DNA of 64,000 nucleotides from Aquariibacter albus (GTDB lineage: Bacteria; Pseudomonadota; Gammaproteobacteria; Burkholderiales; Burkholderiaceae_C). This document shows, in pieces, positions 16,579-24,596 of the stretch. Each line of letters starts with the position of its first letter. Positions within the stretch are counted from its first letter, which is position 1. A model generated the notes under the pieces. That model ran no database searches, was not told where the DNA came from, and was given only the letters and a program-made list of their open reading frames with translations. Location of the stretch: assembly GCF_014145335.1 (NCBI RefSeq), contig NZ_JACIVI010000001.1:620001-684000 (forward strand), written 5' to 3'. The position numbers and the translations under genes were made by a program.

Positions 16579-17439
16579 GGCGTCTCCTGGCACGACACGC
16601 CGCGGCAGGCCAGGGCGTGTCACGCGGTTCACCGGATGTCCCTCGCTTTGATCGGCCCCGGCGCGCGCCGCGTCGCCGTCGCGGTGCGACGGTCATCGAG
16701 CAACAGTGGCGCCTTCGATGCCGCAACGGCTGCGGCTGGCGCCTCGTGGAAACGGCGCATACCTGCTCCAAGCGATGAAAGGGAACGACACGATCCGCTC
16801 GGACAGGCGGCTTGTGGTGGCCCGCACGGGACGGGCTTCTACACAGGTTGTAGAAGACTCCAAGAGATGTCGCGTTGTCCACCTCTGCGCCGAAGTTTTT
16901 GGTAAGCGTTGGTACGTGGGACGATGGGCTAACACGCGAATGGCACGCCACCTCTCGCGCGCCAATGCCGGCCTCGGCGGTGATGTCGAGTGCGCCCGCG
17001 TTCATCGGCCACCCGATGTGCGAACCGTAGCGCCGCGCGCGCCGTCGCAAGGGCCTTTCGCGGCATAGGCCGGTGCCCTCCCGCCTGCGGCGGTCCCCTC
17101 CCAGCTATTCCACGGTGCCCTTGCGCCCGCGCTTGTCCGCGGCGCTGTCGGTGTCGCACGGCGACCGACGAATGCGGGGCAGCAGTCCGCTCAACCCAAC
17201 GCCGAGGGATCAACAGCCAATCCGGCTCCCTCGGAAAACAGGGCAGGCGGTTTTCGGGTCGGGAAGACAGACGAGGTCTTGATGCAAGTCGATCTTGAAG
17301 GCAGCGAGTGGGCACGGCGCCGTTTACGCAAAGTTGCCGTGCCGTTCAAAACCTGGGCCTTTCCCTGGCCCGGCGTGCCGCCGTGATGCGTTGTCGAGAG
17401 ACGGTCGCGCAGTGTCATCAACCTATGGAGTTCATCATC
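16579..17439. other. Non-coding stretch between the small gene and parB
   Basis: About 860 bp without a convincing gene. The frames that are open here are arginine-rich shadows. The stretch holds a perfect inverted repeat at 16836-16856 and an 8-bp stem (CCGAGGGA/TCCCTCGG) near 17200. It probably contains the divergent promoters of the regulator operon and of parB. A partition site (parS-like) could also lie here, but I see no clear iterated repeat. Confidence 0.5.
16836..16856. promoter_or_regulatory. Perfect 8-bp inverted repeat, candidate operator
   Basis: The arms CTTCTACA and TGTAGAAG flank a 5-nt spacer. The size and symmetry resemble a dimeric regulator site, such as the boxes bound by LuxR-type proteins. 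It lies about 260 bp upstream of the small gene and LuxR-type gene. Use as an operator is inference. Confidence 0.4.
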
Positions 17440-19377
17440 ATGGAACACACGAAGGAGTTGCTCTCGGTGCCGCTGGCCAGCTTGGTGCCGTCGCGGTTCA
17501 ACGTTCGGCGCCACTCGGTCGGTCAGGTCGAGGAACTGGCGGCGCTGATCGAGGCGCAGGGTCTCCTGCACAACCTGGTCGTCACCGAGCAGGAGGTCGG
17601 CCGGGGCAAGTCGCGCAAGCTGAAGTTCGCGGTTGCGGCCGGTGAGCGGCGGCGTCGCGCGATGCTGCTGTTGCAGCAGCGTGGCCGCCTGCCGAAGGAA
17701 CACGAAGTGCTGTGCGAGCTGGTGCCGCCCGAGCGGGCGCTGGAGGTCAGCCTCGCCGAGAACAGCGGACGCGAGGCCATGCATCCGGCCGACGAATTCG
17801 AGGCCTTCAAGGCGTTGATCGACGAAGGCAAGGGCGTCGAGGACGTGGCTGCGCGCTTCGGCGTGTCGGTGTTGACGGTGCAGCGCCGGCTGAAGCTCTC
17901 GGCGCTCTCGCCGAAGCTGCTGGCGCTGTACCGCGAGGACGGAATCAACTTGGACCAGCTGATGGCGCTCACGCTCAGTGACGACCACGCCGCGCAGGAG
18001 CGCACTTGGTTCGACGCGCAGCCCTGGGACAAGACGCCGGCCGCGCTGCGGCGACGGCTGACTGTTGGCGAGGTGGAAGCGGCCGGCAGCGCGCTGGTGC
18101 GCTTCGTCGGCATCGACGCCTACGAGGCCGCAGGCGGTGTCGTGCGACGCGACCTGTTCGACGACGAGCAAAGCCGCTTCCTGTCGGATCCAACGCTGCT
18201 GGAGCGGCTGGCGGTCGAGAAGCTCGAAGCCGTGGCCGTCACCGTGCGTGCGGAAGGCTGGAAGTGGGTCGAGGCGCGGCTGAGCGTGGACTCGCAGGCC
18301 CTGCGGCAGTTCGCGCCCTGTGTGCACGTCAACCGCAAGCCCACGGCCGCTGAGCAGGAGGAACTCGATGCGCTGGCTCGCCGCGCTGCCGAACTGGAGC
18401 AGCAGGCGCAGGCACTGGACGACGCGCCCGAGTGGCCGCCCAACGAGGCCGAGATGATCGACCTGGAAGAGCAGGACATCGCGGCGCGGTGCAAGGTCAT
18501 CCACGAGGCGCTGAAGACCTGGACGCCGGAACAGATGGCCCACGCCGGTGTCGTCGTCTCCATTGGCCGCGACGGTGATGTCGAGGTGATGCGCGGACTC
18601 GTGCGCGACGAAGATCGGAAGGCCATCGCTGCCGTGGTCCGCTCCAAGGGCGCGACGGACCAGGGCAGCTCCGATGACGCGAGCGACGACGAGCCGCACT
18701 CGGCTTCGTCGTCGGCGGCACCGGAGCGCCGGGCACCCGGTTGCAGCGAGGCGCTGACCAAGCGGCTTACCGCGCATCGAACAATGGCCCTGCAGGCGAT
18801 GCTCGCGCAGAACGCGGCGGTGGCCCTGGCCTCGGTAGTCCATGTCTTCGTGCTGCGCACCTTCGGTGCCGACTATCCGCGCGAGGCTTCGGTGCTGCAG
18901 GTGTCGCCGCAGTTGTCGGGGTACGCGCTCGAAGCTGCGGCCGACGACCTCAAGGCCAGCCGGGCTTGGCTGGCGGTTCAGCAGGCGAAGGATGCGTGGC
19001 AAGCCCGCCTGCCCGAGCAGCAGGGCGAGTGGTTCGGATGGTTGCTCGGCCTGTCCCAGGTCGAGCTGCTCGACCTGCTCGCGCTGTGCAGCGCGCTGAC
19101 AGCGAACGCGCTGCCGACCGCAGGTGCGGCAGGCAGCGCAAATGCCATCGCGGCGGCGCTGGGCCTGGACATGGCCGTCTGGTGGGAGCCGACCGCCGAG
19201 GGCTACCTGAACCACGTGCCGAAGGCACAGATCATCGAGGCGCTGAAGGAGGTCGGGCCCGAACTGGCGGGTGGTGGTGTCGAGGCGATGAAGAAGGATG
19301 CGCTGGTGACGGCAGCGGCATCGCGGCTGGCCGGCACGCGCTGGCTGCCGGAGCCGCTGCGCCGATCGCCGGGCTGA
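17440..19377 (+). CDS. parB: Long ParB/RepB/Spo0J-family partition protein
   Basis: A 645-residue ParB-like protein. Residues 5-115 form the ParB N-terminal CTPase domain (LASLVPSRFNVRRHS, then AAGERRRRAML and SLAENSGREAMHPADEFEAFKAL). A helix-turn-helix (VAARFGVSVLTVQRRLKL) lies at about 143-160. The long C-terminal part is helical and acidic in the middle. Such extended ParB proteins are known from plasmids and integrative elements, where they act in maintenance. The ATG at 17440 has GGAG 9 nt upstream. No ParA is visible nearby. Confidence 0.88.
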   Translation: MEHTKELLSVPLASLVPSRFNVRRHSVGQVEELAALIEAQGLLHNLVVTEQEVGRGKSRKLKFAVAAGERRRRAMLLLQQRGRLPKEHEVLCELVPPERALEVSLAENSGREAMHPADEFEAFKALIDEGKGVEDVAARFGVSVLTVQRRLKLSALSPKLLALYREDGINLDQLMALTLSDDHAAQERTWFDAQPWDKTPAALRRRLTVGEVEAAGSALVRFVGIDAYEAAGGVVRRDLFDDEQSRFLSDPTLLERLAVEKLEAVAVTVRAEGWKWVEARLSVDSQALRQFAPCVHVNRKPTAAEQEELDALARRAAELEQQAQALDDAPEWPPNEAEMIDLEEQDIAARCKVIHEALKTWTPEQMAHAGVVVSIGRDGDVEVMRGLVRDEDRKAIAAVVRSKGATDQGSSDDASDDEPHSASSSAAPERRAPGCSEALTKRLTAHRTMALQAMLAQNAAVALASVVHVFVLRTFGADYPREASVLQVSPQLSGYALEAAADDLKASRAWLAVQQAKDAWQARLPEQQGEWFGWLLGLSQVELLDLLALCSALTANALPTAGAAGSANAIAAALGLDMAVWWEPTAEGYLNHVPKAQIIEALKEVGPELAGGGVEAMKKDALVTAAASRLAGTRWLPEPLRRSPG

Positions 19378-19442
19378 ACGCGAAGTTGACCGGTTGGCGC
19401 GGGCGGTGTGAACCCGCCCGCGCGATCCGGGTCGGAGGAATC

Positions 19443-19748
19443 GTGTGGCTGCTGGTCGCTCGCGAACCCCGGCCGGACGCGCCTGACTGGCCCGGCCGGC
19501 GCCTGCTCGCGGCCATTGATGCGGTCGCGTGGCCGCTGATGTGGGTGCTGCTGATCCGGCAAGTGCCGGGGCCCGCAGGCCTGGTCGGCCCGTTCGTCAC
19601 GGCGCTCGCCGTGCTCTTGGGTCTAGGGCGGTTGCACCGCGCGCTGTGGGAGAACCATCGCTACTGGTTCACGACCTGGCGCTGGGGCAAGGTGCTGGGC
19701 GCGATGCTGCTTATCGGAGCCGTGCTGAAGCTCTCGATGGCAGCGTAG
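19443..19748 (+). CDS. Small membrane protein, unknown function
   Basis: A 101-residue protein starting with GTG at 19443, preceded by GGAGGAATC, a strong ribosome site. It has hydrophobic segments at about 20-40, 45-62 and 80-98 (LLAAIDAVAWPLMWVLLI, LVGPFVTALAVLLGLG, GKVLGAMLLIGAVLKL), with the motif HRALWENHRYWFTTWRWGK between the last two. I do not recognise the family. It follows parB by 65 bp and is likely cotranscribed with it. Confidence 0.7.
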   Translation: MWLLVAREPRPDAPDWPGRRLLAAIDAVAWPLMWVLLIRQVPGPAGLVGPFVTALAVLLGLGRLHRALWENHRYWFTTWRWGKVLGAMLLIGAVLKLSMAA

Positions 19749-19786
19749 CCTGAAGGTTCTTCAGCGCGCTGCGCGCGGCGACGACA

Positions 19787-20017
19787 TCAGTGTGACACCG
19801 TGGGGCGACCCGCGCTCCACTGCTCGAGGTCGATGCGACGCCACGCGACGGCGCGCTTGGCGAGGCGAACCGGCGACGGGAACTTGTCCTCGGCCATCAG
19901 CCGATAGATCGTTGACCGGCCGAGTCCGGTCATCCGCACGACGGCAGCCATGCGGACGAACACGGCGGACTGCACCTCGGCGGCGGGCGGTTTCGACTCG
20001 GTCTGCGTCTGGCTCAT
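19787..20017 (-). CDS. AlpA-family excisionase-like regulator
   Basis: A 76-residue DNA-binding protein with an AlpA/MerR-type winged helix: VVRMTGLGRSTIYRLMAEDKFPSPVRLAKRAVAWRR, followed by DLEQW. AlpA proteins regulate excision or integrase expression in prophages and integrative elements. It faces the parB operon convergently and the PIN-like gene divergently. No integrase lies next to it, though it would be the natural target. Confidence 0.88.
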   Translation of the reverse strand: MSQTQTESKPPAAEVQSAVFVRMAAVVRMTGLGRSTIYRLMAEDKFPSPVRLAKRAVAWRRIDLEQWSAGRPTVSH

Positions 20018-20095
20018 CAGGCGGCTCCTGGGCTGCGTCTGAGGAGAACTCTAGGCGCTGCAGGCGGACCCGCGAGCGATGACTTTGGGCCGAAA

Positions 20096-20122
20096 AGTGT
20101 CGGGCTGAAGTGGAGCGACACT
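20096..20122. promoter_or_regulatory. 7-bp inverted repeat in the alpA/PIN-like divergent region
   Basis: AGTGTCG and CGACACT flank 13 nt, in the 125-bp gap between the two divergent genes. It could be an operator for the AlpA-type protein. The site is seen; its role is inferred. Confidence 0.3.
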
Positions 20123-20142
20123 GTCGATCACAGAGCGAAGTC

Positions 20143-21309
20143 ATGCCCGAAGTCACCCCGATCAAGCGCAGTCGGCTGTTTGTCCCCGACACCGCGCACC
20201 TGGCAGGCCTAGTTGCCGACATCATGTCGGACAGCCGCGAGCGCAGGCGGGCTGCGCAACGCTTCCTCCCCGATTTGCTCGAAATGGGATGGCTGCCGTT
20301 GCTCTGCTGGCATCACATCGAGGAGTTGCTTCAGCATCGCGACGAACATGTTGTGGATGCACGGTTGTCCTACGTTTGGAGCCAGCCGCTCATTGCCTGG
20401 ATACGCCCTGTGGACCCAAGCGCCGGGCCTGGGTCCATCATCGACATTCTGCGGGCCGAGGTTGCGGCTGCGATGCGCAATCCAGGTGCCGATGCCACTG
20501 AGGTGTGCGACCTCGCCGGACATGAGCTCATTGCCGTGGGCGCAGGTACTGATGCGATTCCAACGAGCTTCCGCGATTGGCGTTTGCTTCGAAGTGCGCT
20601 GACTCAGCAACAACAGAACGCGCGCCGGGTCACGGCGATTGCAAGGTGGCGCGCGACCCAGATCGATGACACGCCGATAAGCGCGTGGATGAACCAGCCG
20701 GCCAGGGACCCGGACGCGACTGCTCGGATGCTCGGAAGGTTGCACGAGAGCCTTGCGCACGAGATCGCGACCCGGGGGGATAGGCGCATTCCGGACGCGA
20801 GGTCGATGGCGGCCGAGTTCATGCAGCAGATTGACCGCGACGGTCGCGCAGTTGTCGAGGATCGGGTGGCCAAGCCTGCCGTCCAGTTGCTCATCAACGC
20901 AGGGTTGGACCCCGAAGACATCGACCCATCTGCAACCTTCGGCGAGACGATGAACCTGCTGACCTTCCAGAAGCGTCTGCGCATCGTGGCAGAAGGGCTC
21001 CGCTTGCCCTGGGCTGAGTTGAAGCGCCGAGTCACCAGGCAGCAGCTACCCGTGATGGTCATCGAGGAATCGATGCGGCTCCACGCCCAGGATCAGCCGG
21101 AGCGCAAGGGCAGCGAGCTGAACGACACGCACCTGCTTTGCCTCGCGCCGTACGCCGACCAGACATTCGTGGACAAGCGCACCTTGGAAAGCGCCCGCCG
21201 GGCTCGGAGCAAGAGTCCGATGTTCGACCGCCTCACGACCGGCGTCGCGCGTGCGAGAGACTGTGCTGAGCTGGCTGCTGTGCTCACTGCTCAATCGCGC
21301 ACGCCTTGA
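20143..21309 (+). CDS. PIN-like domain protein, putative ribonuclease
   Basis: A 388-residue protein without a clear full-length homologue that I can name. Acidic residues are spaced as in PIN nucleases: Asp16 in RLFVPDTAHL, Glu60/Glu61 in WHHIEELL, and a C-terminal block SELNDTHLLCLAPYADQTFVDKRT (Asp328, Asp339, Asp344). About 240 helical residues separate the halves. The gene is visibly poorer in G and C than its neighbours and lies between alpA and tRNA-Asn, an accessory position. A toxin or defence role is possible but unproven. The ATG at 20143 is chosen as the first good start; the ribosome site is weak. Confidence 0.55.
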   Translation: MPEVTPIKRSRLFVPDTAHLAGLVADIMSDSRERRRAAQRFLPDLLEMGWLPLLCWHHIEELLQHRDEHVVDARLSYVWSQPLIAWIRPVDPSAGPGSIIDILRAEVAAAMRNPGADATEVCDLAGHELIAVGAGTDAIPTSFRDWRLLRSALTQQQQNARRVTAIARWRATQIDDTPISAWMNQPARDPDATARMLGRLHESLAHEIATRGDRRIPDARSMAAEFMQQIDRDGRAVVEDRVAKPAVQLLINAGLDPEDIDPSATFGETMNLLTFQKRLRIVAEGLRLPWAELKRRVTRQQLPVMVIEESMRLHAQDQPERKGSELNDTHLLCLAPYADQTFVDKRTLESARRARSKSPMFDRLTTGVARARDCAELAAVLTAQSRTP

Positions 21310-21483
21310 AGGGGTCGCCCGCAGTGAACCGAGCCCCTTCCGCGCTGTCGCAAATTCCGGTGTTGGGTGGACCGAGGCAGACGACTGGAGCAGCAAGCGA
21401 TGCGGCGCCACTACAACGGTCGGTCTGAGTTGCGGTGTCGGAAGATCATCGACCTCAAAACTGGCACCAGCCAAACCCAGAAA

Positions 21484-21516
21484 GCAAAAAAGTCAGCAGG
21501 CGCTAACCTGCTGACT
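21484..21516 (-). terminator. Rho-independent terminator of tRNA-Asn
   Basis: A perfect 10-bp stem (AGTCAGCAGG / CCTGCTGACT) with a 6-nt loop. On the minus strand it is followed by a run of T. It starts 12 bp after the tRNA 3' end, in the right orientation for it. Confidence 0.88.
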
Positions 21517-21527
21517 CTTGCGTTTCT

Positions 21528-21603
21528 TGGCTCCCCGACCTGGGCTCGAACCAGGGACCTACGGATTAACAGTCCGGCGCTCTACCGACTGAGCTATCGG
21601 GGA
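21528..21603 (-). tRNA. tRNA-Asn (anticodon GTT)
   Basis: A 76-nt cloverleaf on the minus strand with encoded CCA. The acceptor stem TCCCCGA pairs with TCGGGGA, the discriminator base is G, the D-arm includes GCTCAGTCGGTAGAGC, the anticodon loop reads CTGTTAA, and the T-arm has GGTTCGAGCCC. Its 3' end faces the mobile region, the usual geometry when an integrative element uses a tRNA gene as target. Confidence 0.97.
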
Positions 21604-21614
21604 AAGAGCCTTGC

Positions 21615-21644
21615 ACTATAGCAGGATTTCCTCGCCTGTCACAA
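21615..21644 (-). promoter_or_regulatory. Sigma-70-like promoter of tRNA-Asn
   Basis: On the minus strand TTGTGA (-35) and TATAGT (-10) are 18 nt apart, ending 11 bp before the tRNA. The -35 hexamer overlaps the stop codon of the upstream TonB-receptor gene. Confidence 0.6.
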
Positions 21645-23822
21645 GTCCAGCTGCAGTGATGCGCGCACGCTACGGGCCGGCAGGGGGTAGAGGTAGACGT
21701 GGCCGAACTGGTAGGGGCTCTCCTGCCAGGCGCGGCGGTTGGCCAGGTTGTCGATGCCGGCGCGCCAGATCAGGCGCTGGCCGCTGGCCAGGCGCTGCTC
21801 GTAGTTGGCGCCGATGTCGATGCGTGCCCAGCCGGGAATGCGCAGGCTGTCGTCGCCGGGGATGAGCACGCGGTCGCTGTCCGCGCTGAGCAGGCCGTAG
21901 GCGCGCAGGCCGGGCAGGGCGCTGAAGCGGTACTGCAGGTCGGCGCGCAGGCTGCGGGCGGGCACATTGACCGGGCGGCTGCCGTTCAGACCGGCCTGGG
22001 CGCTGCCCTCACGGCGGGCGTGGATCCAGGTGCCGGCCAGGCCCAGGGTCCAGGGGCCCAGACGGGTGTCGATGCTGGCCTCCAGACCCTGGTGCACCGC
22101 CTCGCCGTCGGCCTGGCGGCTGCAGCTGCCGGGGCTGCTGTCGCTGCAGGGGCCGAGGTCGGCGAAGACAGGACGGTCGATGCGGAAGAGGGCCAGGCCG
22201 CCCTGCAGTGCGGCGCTGCCGCCCCGCCAGCCAATCTCGGTCTGGCGACTCTCGAGCGGGCCGATGGCCTCGCCGCGGCGCTGGTAGCGCGGGCGATTCG
22301 GGGTGACGTCGGATTCGACGCCGCGGCCCCAGCTGGCGTAGACGCTGTGGCCGGGTGCGGGTGTCCAGCTGGCGGCGATCCAGGGGGTGGTGAAGTCGTC
22401 TTCGTAGGCCGTGGCGCGGGTGCCGGAGGTGGTGATGCTTTCGCGCTCCAGCCGGGTGTGACGCAGGCCCAGCCAGAGTTGCAGGCTGGGCGAGAGCCGG
22501 ATCTGGTCGCGCAGGTAGAGCTCGCGGCTGCGTTCGCGGCGGTTGGTGTTGTCGTCGGTCAGGGTCGGGTCGGCCGGCACCTGGCTTCGACCGTCGATGT
22601 GGCCGACGCCGACGTAGTTGTAGGCCTGGCGTTCGAAGTCGGCCCGGCTGCGGTTGAACAACACGCCGGCAGACAGGCGATGGCTGAAGGGGCCGGTCTG
22701 CAGGCCGCCGTGCAGGCCCAGGTCCAGCGCATGCTGGCGGCGGCGTTCGTTCTCGCTGCGGAAGTCGTAATAGTCGAAGCTGCCGTCGCTGCAGTAGCGG
22801 TCGTAGTTGCCCTCGGCGTCGCAGCCGTAGGGGAAGGCGGTGTAGTCGTCGGTCTTCAGCCGCTGGCTGGCGCCGTGGGCGACGAGGCGCCAGCCAGCGC
22901 TCAGCACCTGGGTCCAGCGCAGGCTGCCGGTGAAGGCCTCGAAGTCGACCGGGCGCACCCAGGCTTGGTTGTTCAAGTTGATCGTCGGGTCGATGTCCCG
23001 CGCGTCGGGCACGCGCCCGCCGAGCAGGCTGAAGCCGGGCTGGCTGGGCTGCCGCTGCTGGCTGATCTCGAACTCGGCCTCCAGCAGGCTGCCGGGCGCC
23101 AGTCGCCAGTCACCTGCCAGGGCCAGCAGGCGGCGCTGGCCTTCGGCGTCGTCCAGGCGCGGGCGCAGACGCTCCGCCGCCACGTTCAGGCGCAGGCCGA
23201 AGGCGCGGTCCTCGCCGAAGCGGCTCGACAGGTCGACGGCGGCCAGCAGATTGCCATTGCCCTTGATCTCGACCAGGCCGCTGCGCAGCTCGACATCGGG
23301 CCGCTTGACGACGAGGTTGACCAGCCCCCCCGGCGCACTGACCCCGGCCTGGATGCCGCTGGCCCCCTTGAGCAGTTCCAGGCGCGACTTGTTGTCCAGG
23401 GGCAGGGCGGTCTCGCCGCTGATCGGCAGACCGTCGCGGCGCAGGTTGCTGCGCAGATCCAGGCTGAAGCCGCGCACGGTGATGTTGCTCCAGTAGCCGG
23501 TGGCGTTGTAGGCGCCGCCGACACTGGCGTCGAGCCGTGCGAAATCGGCCAGGCTGACGCCGCCGATATCCAGCCGCTGGCCTTCGCCGAGCACGGTGGT
23601 CTGCATCGGCAGCTCGCGGGCGGGCGTGCCGGCGAAGCCGCCGATCTCGACCTGGGCCGCATCGGCCCGGCCTTGCACGCGGACGGTACTGAGCGTGGCC
23701 GCGTCCTCGACCGACCAGGCGGGCAGGGCGGCGCACAGCGGCCACAGTCCGGCGAGGATCAGGCGCCCATGCGGCGCGGCTGCCGGGGCGGCGGGGGACG
23801 GGGGGATCAGGTGGTGAGCCAT
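21639..23822 (-). CDS. TonB-dependent outer-membrane receptor under TPP riboswitch control
   Basis: A 727-residue receptor: signal peptide (hydrophobic 21-36), plug domain (ITVRGFSLDLRSNLRRDGLPI, LLKGASGIQAGVSAPGGLVNLVVKRP) to about residue 190, then a 22-strand-type barrel ending RSVRASLQLDL. The plug motif is that of siderophore receptors. However, a TPP riboswitch lies 74 nt upstream, so the likely cargo is thiamin or a precursor. The ATG at 23822 was chosen to start the signal peptide; an in-frame TTG lies 39 nt upstream. Energy comes from TonB-ExbBD encoded elsewhere. Confidence 0.88.
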   Translation of the reverse strand: MAHHLIPPSPAAPAAAPHGRLILAGLWPLCAALPAWSVEDAATLSTVRVQGRADAAQVEIGGFAGTPARELPMQTTVLGEGQRLDIGGVSLADFARLDASVGGAYNATGYWSNITVRGFSLDLRSNLRRDGLPISGETALPLDNKSRLELLKGASGIQAGVSAPGGLVNLVVKRPDVELRSGLVEIKGNGNLLAAVDLSSRFGEDRAFGLRLNVAAERLRPRLDDAEGQRRLLALAGDWRLAPGSLLEAEFEISQQRQPSQPGFSLLGGRVPDARDIDPTINLNNQAWVRPVDFEAFTGSLRWTQVLSAGWRLVAHGASQRLKTDDYTAFPYGCDAEGNYDRYCSDGSFDYYDFRSENERRRQHALDLGLHGGLQTGPFSHRLSAGVLFNRSRADFERQAYNYVGVGHIDGRSQVPADPTLTDDNTNRRERSRELYLRDQIRLSPSLQLWLGLRHTRLERESITTSGTRATAYEDDFTTPWIAASWTPAPGHSVYASWGRGVESDVTPNRPRYQRRGEAIGPLESRQTEIGWRGGSAALQGGLALFRIDRPVFADLGPCSDSSPGSCSRQADGEAVHQGLEASIDTRLGPWTLGLAGTWIHARREGSAQAGLNGSRPVNVPARSLRADLQYRFSALPGLRAYGLLSADSDRVLIPGDDSLRIPGWARIDIGANYEQRLASGQRLIWRAGIDNLANRRAWQESPYQFGHVYLYPLPARSVRASLQLDL

Positions 23823-23895
23823 CGGTGCTTGCGTTGCGATGGCAGGTGAGCGCTGCAGCAACGCGGTCGCGCCAACAGGCCGACCCCGAGGACTG

Positions 23896-23985
23896 GACGC
23901 TTCCCTGCGCGAGGATTACCTCAATCAGGTTCAAAGGGACTTTCTCAGTCGGCCTGCCTCAAGCACGGCCAACACCCCCAGCAGC
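23896..23985 (-). ncRNA. TPP riboswitch (THI element)
   Basis: On the minus strand the conserved blocks appear in order: GGGGGTG near the 5' side, CTGAGA at 23943-23948, TGAACCTGAT at 23924-23933, GGTAATC at 23914-23920 and GCAGGGAAGC at 23899-23908. These are the TPP-binding core motifs. It lies in the leader of the TonB-receptor gene, so high TPP should lower receptor expression. Confidence 0.93.
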
Positions 23986-24142
23986 ACGGTGCACCCCGGA
24001 CGGGGCAGCCGTGTGTCCCGATTATGCGACTTGCGCGCAGGGTTCGCCCCGATGGGGGCGGCCGGCGCCTCTCGGCAAGCTCCGCCCGTTCGCTGCCGGC
24101 CCTGCCGGCCGCGTGCGTCCTGCCCTCGAACCGGAGACTCCG

Positions 24143-24508
24143 ATGAGCCAGCCCGACACCTGCTGCACCCTCGTGCCCTACTTCAAGGCCAAGCCCGGCC
24201 AGCTCGCTGCCTTCCAGGCGCTGATGCCGCGCTTCACCGACCTGACCCGCAACGAGCCGCGCTGCCTGCACTACGCCTTCAGCGTCGAGGGCGACAACGT
24301 CCACTGTCGCGAGGGCTACGCCGATGCCGCCGGCGTGCTGGCCCATCTCGACAATGTCGGTGCGGTGCTGGGCGAGGCCCTGCAGCTGGCCGACATCACC
24401 CGCCTGGAAGTGCACGGCCCCGAGGCCGAGCTGGACAAGCTGCGCACGCCGCTGGCCGGCCTCAACCCGGCCTTCTTCGTGCTGCAGCCGGGCGGCTTCC
24501 GGCGCTGA
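24143..24508 (+). CDS. ABM-domain (antibiotic biosynthesis monooxygenase-like) protein
   Basis: A 121-residue dimeric alpha/beta-barrel type protein: TCCTLVPYFKAKPGQLAAFQALMPRFTDLTRNEPRCLHYAFSVEG matches the ABM fold (start strand, amphipathic helix, then ExxxxHYxF strand). Members include quinol monooxygenases and heme-degrading enzymes, but specific residues do not decide the substrate here. It is transcribed away from the riboswitch and TonB receptor. The ATG at 24143 follows GGAGACTCCG. Confidence 0.75.
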   Translation: MSQPDTCCTLVPYFKAKPGQLAAFQALMPRFTDLTRNEPRCLHYAFSVEGDNVHCREGYADAAGVLAHLDNVGAVLGEALQLADITRLEVHGPEAELDKLRTPLAGLNPAFFVLQPGGFRR

Positions 24509-24540
24509 GGCGGAAGCCCGCTGCAGGGGCTCCTTCAAGC

Positions 24541-24565
24541 CCAAGGGCCCCATGGGGGCCCTTGG
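24541..24565. terminator. Terminator-like hairpin after the ABM gene
   Basis: An 11-bp perfect stem (CCAAGGGCCCC / GGGGCCCTTGG) with a 3-nt loop. It lies between the ABM gene and the convergent phoH gene. There is no T-run, so it is a weak or bidirectional terminator by structure only. Confidence 0.5.
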
Positions 24566-24596
24566 CATGTCGGGGGCGACCGGGTGGCCGCACGCC

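Noticed and set aside
19787-21603. An integrase gene next to tRNA-Asn
   Set aside because: Only an AlpA-type regulator and the PIN-like gene fit in this space; no tyrosine or serine recombinase motifs are visible.
21699-23849. A 716-residue open frame antisense to the TonB receptor
   Set aside because: Shadow; the receptor and its riboswitch define the real strand.
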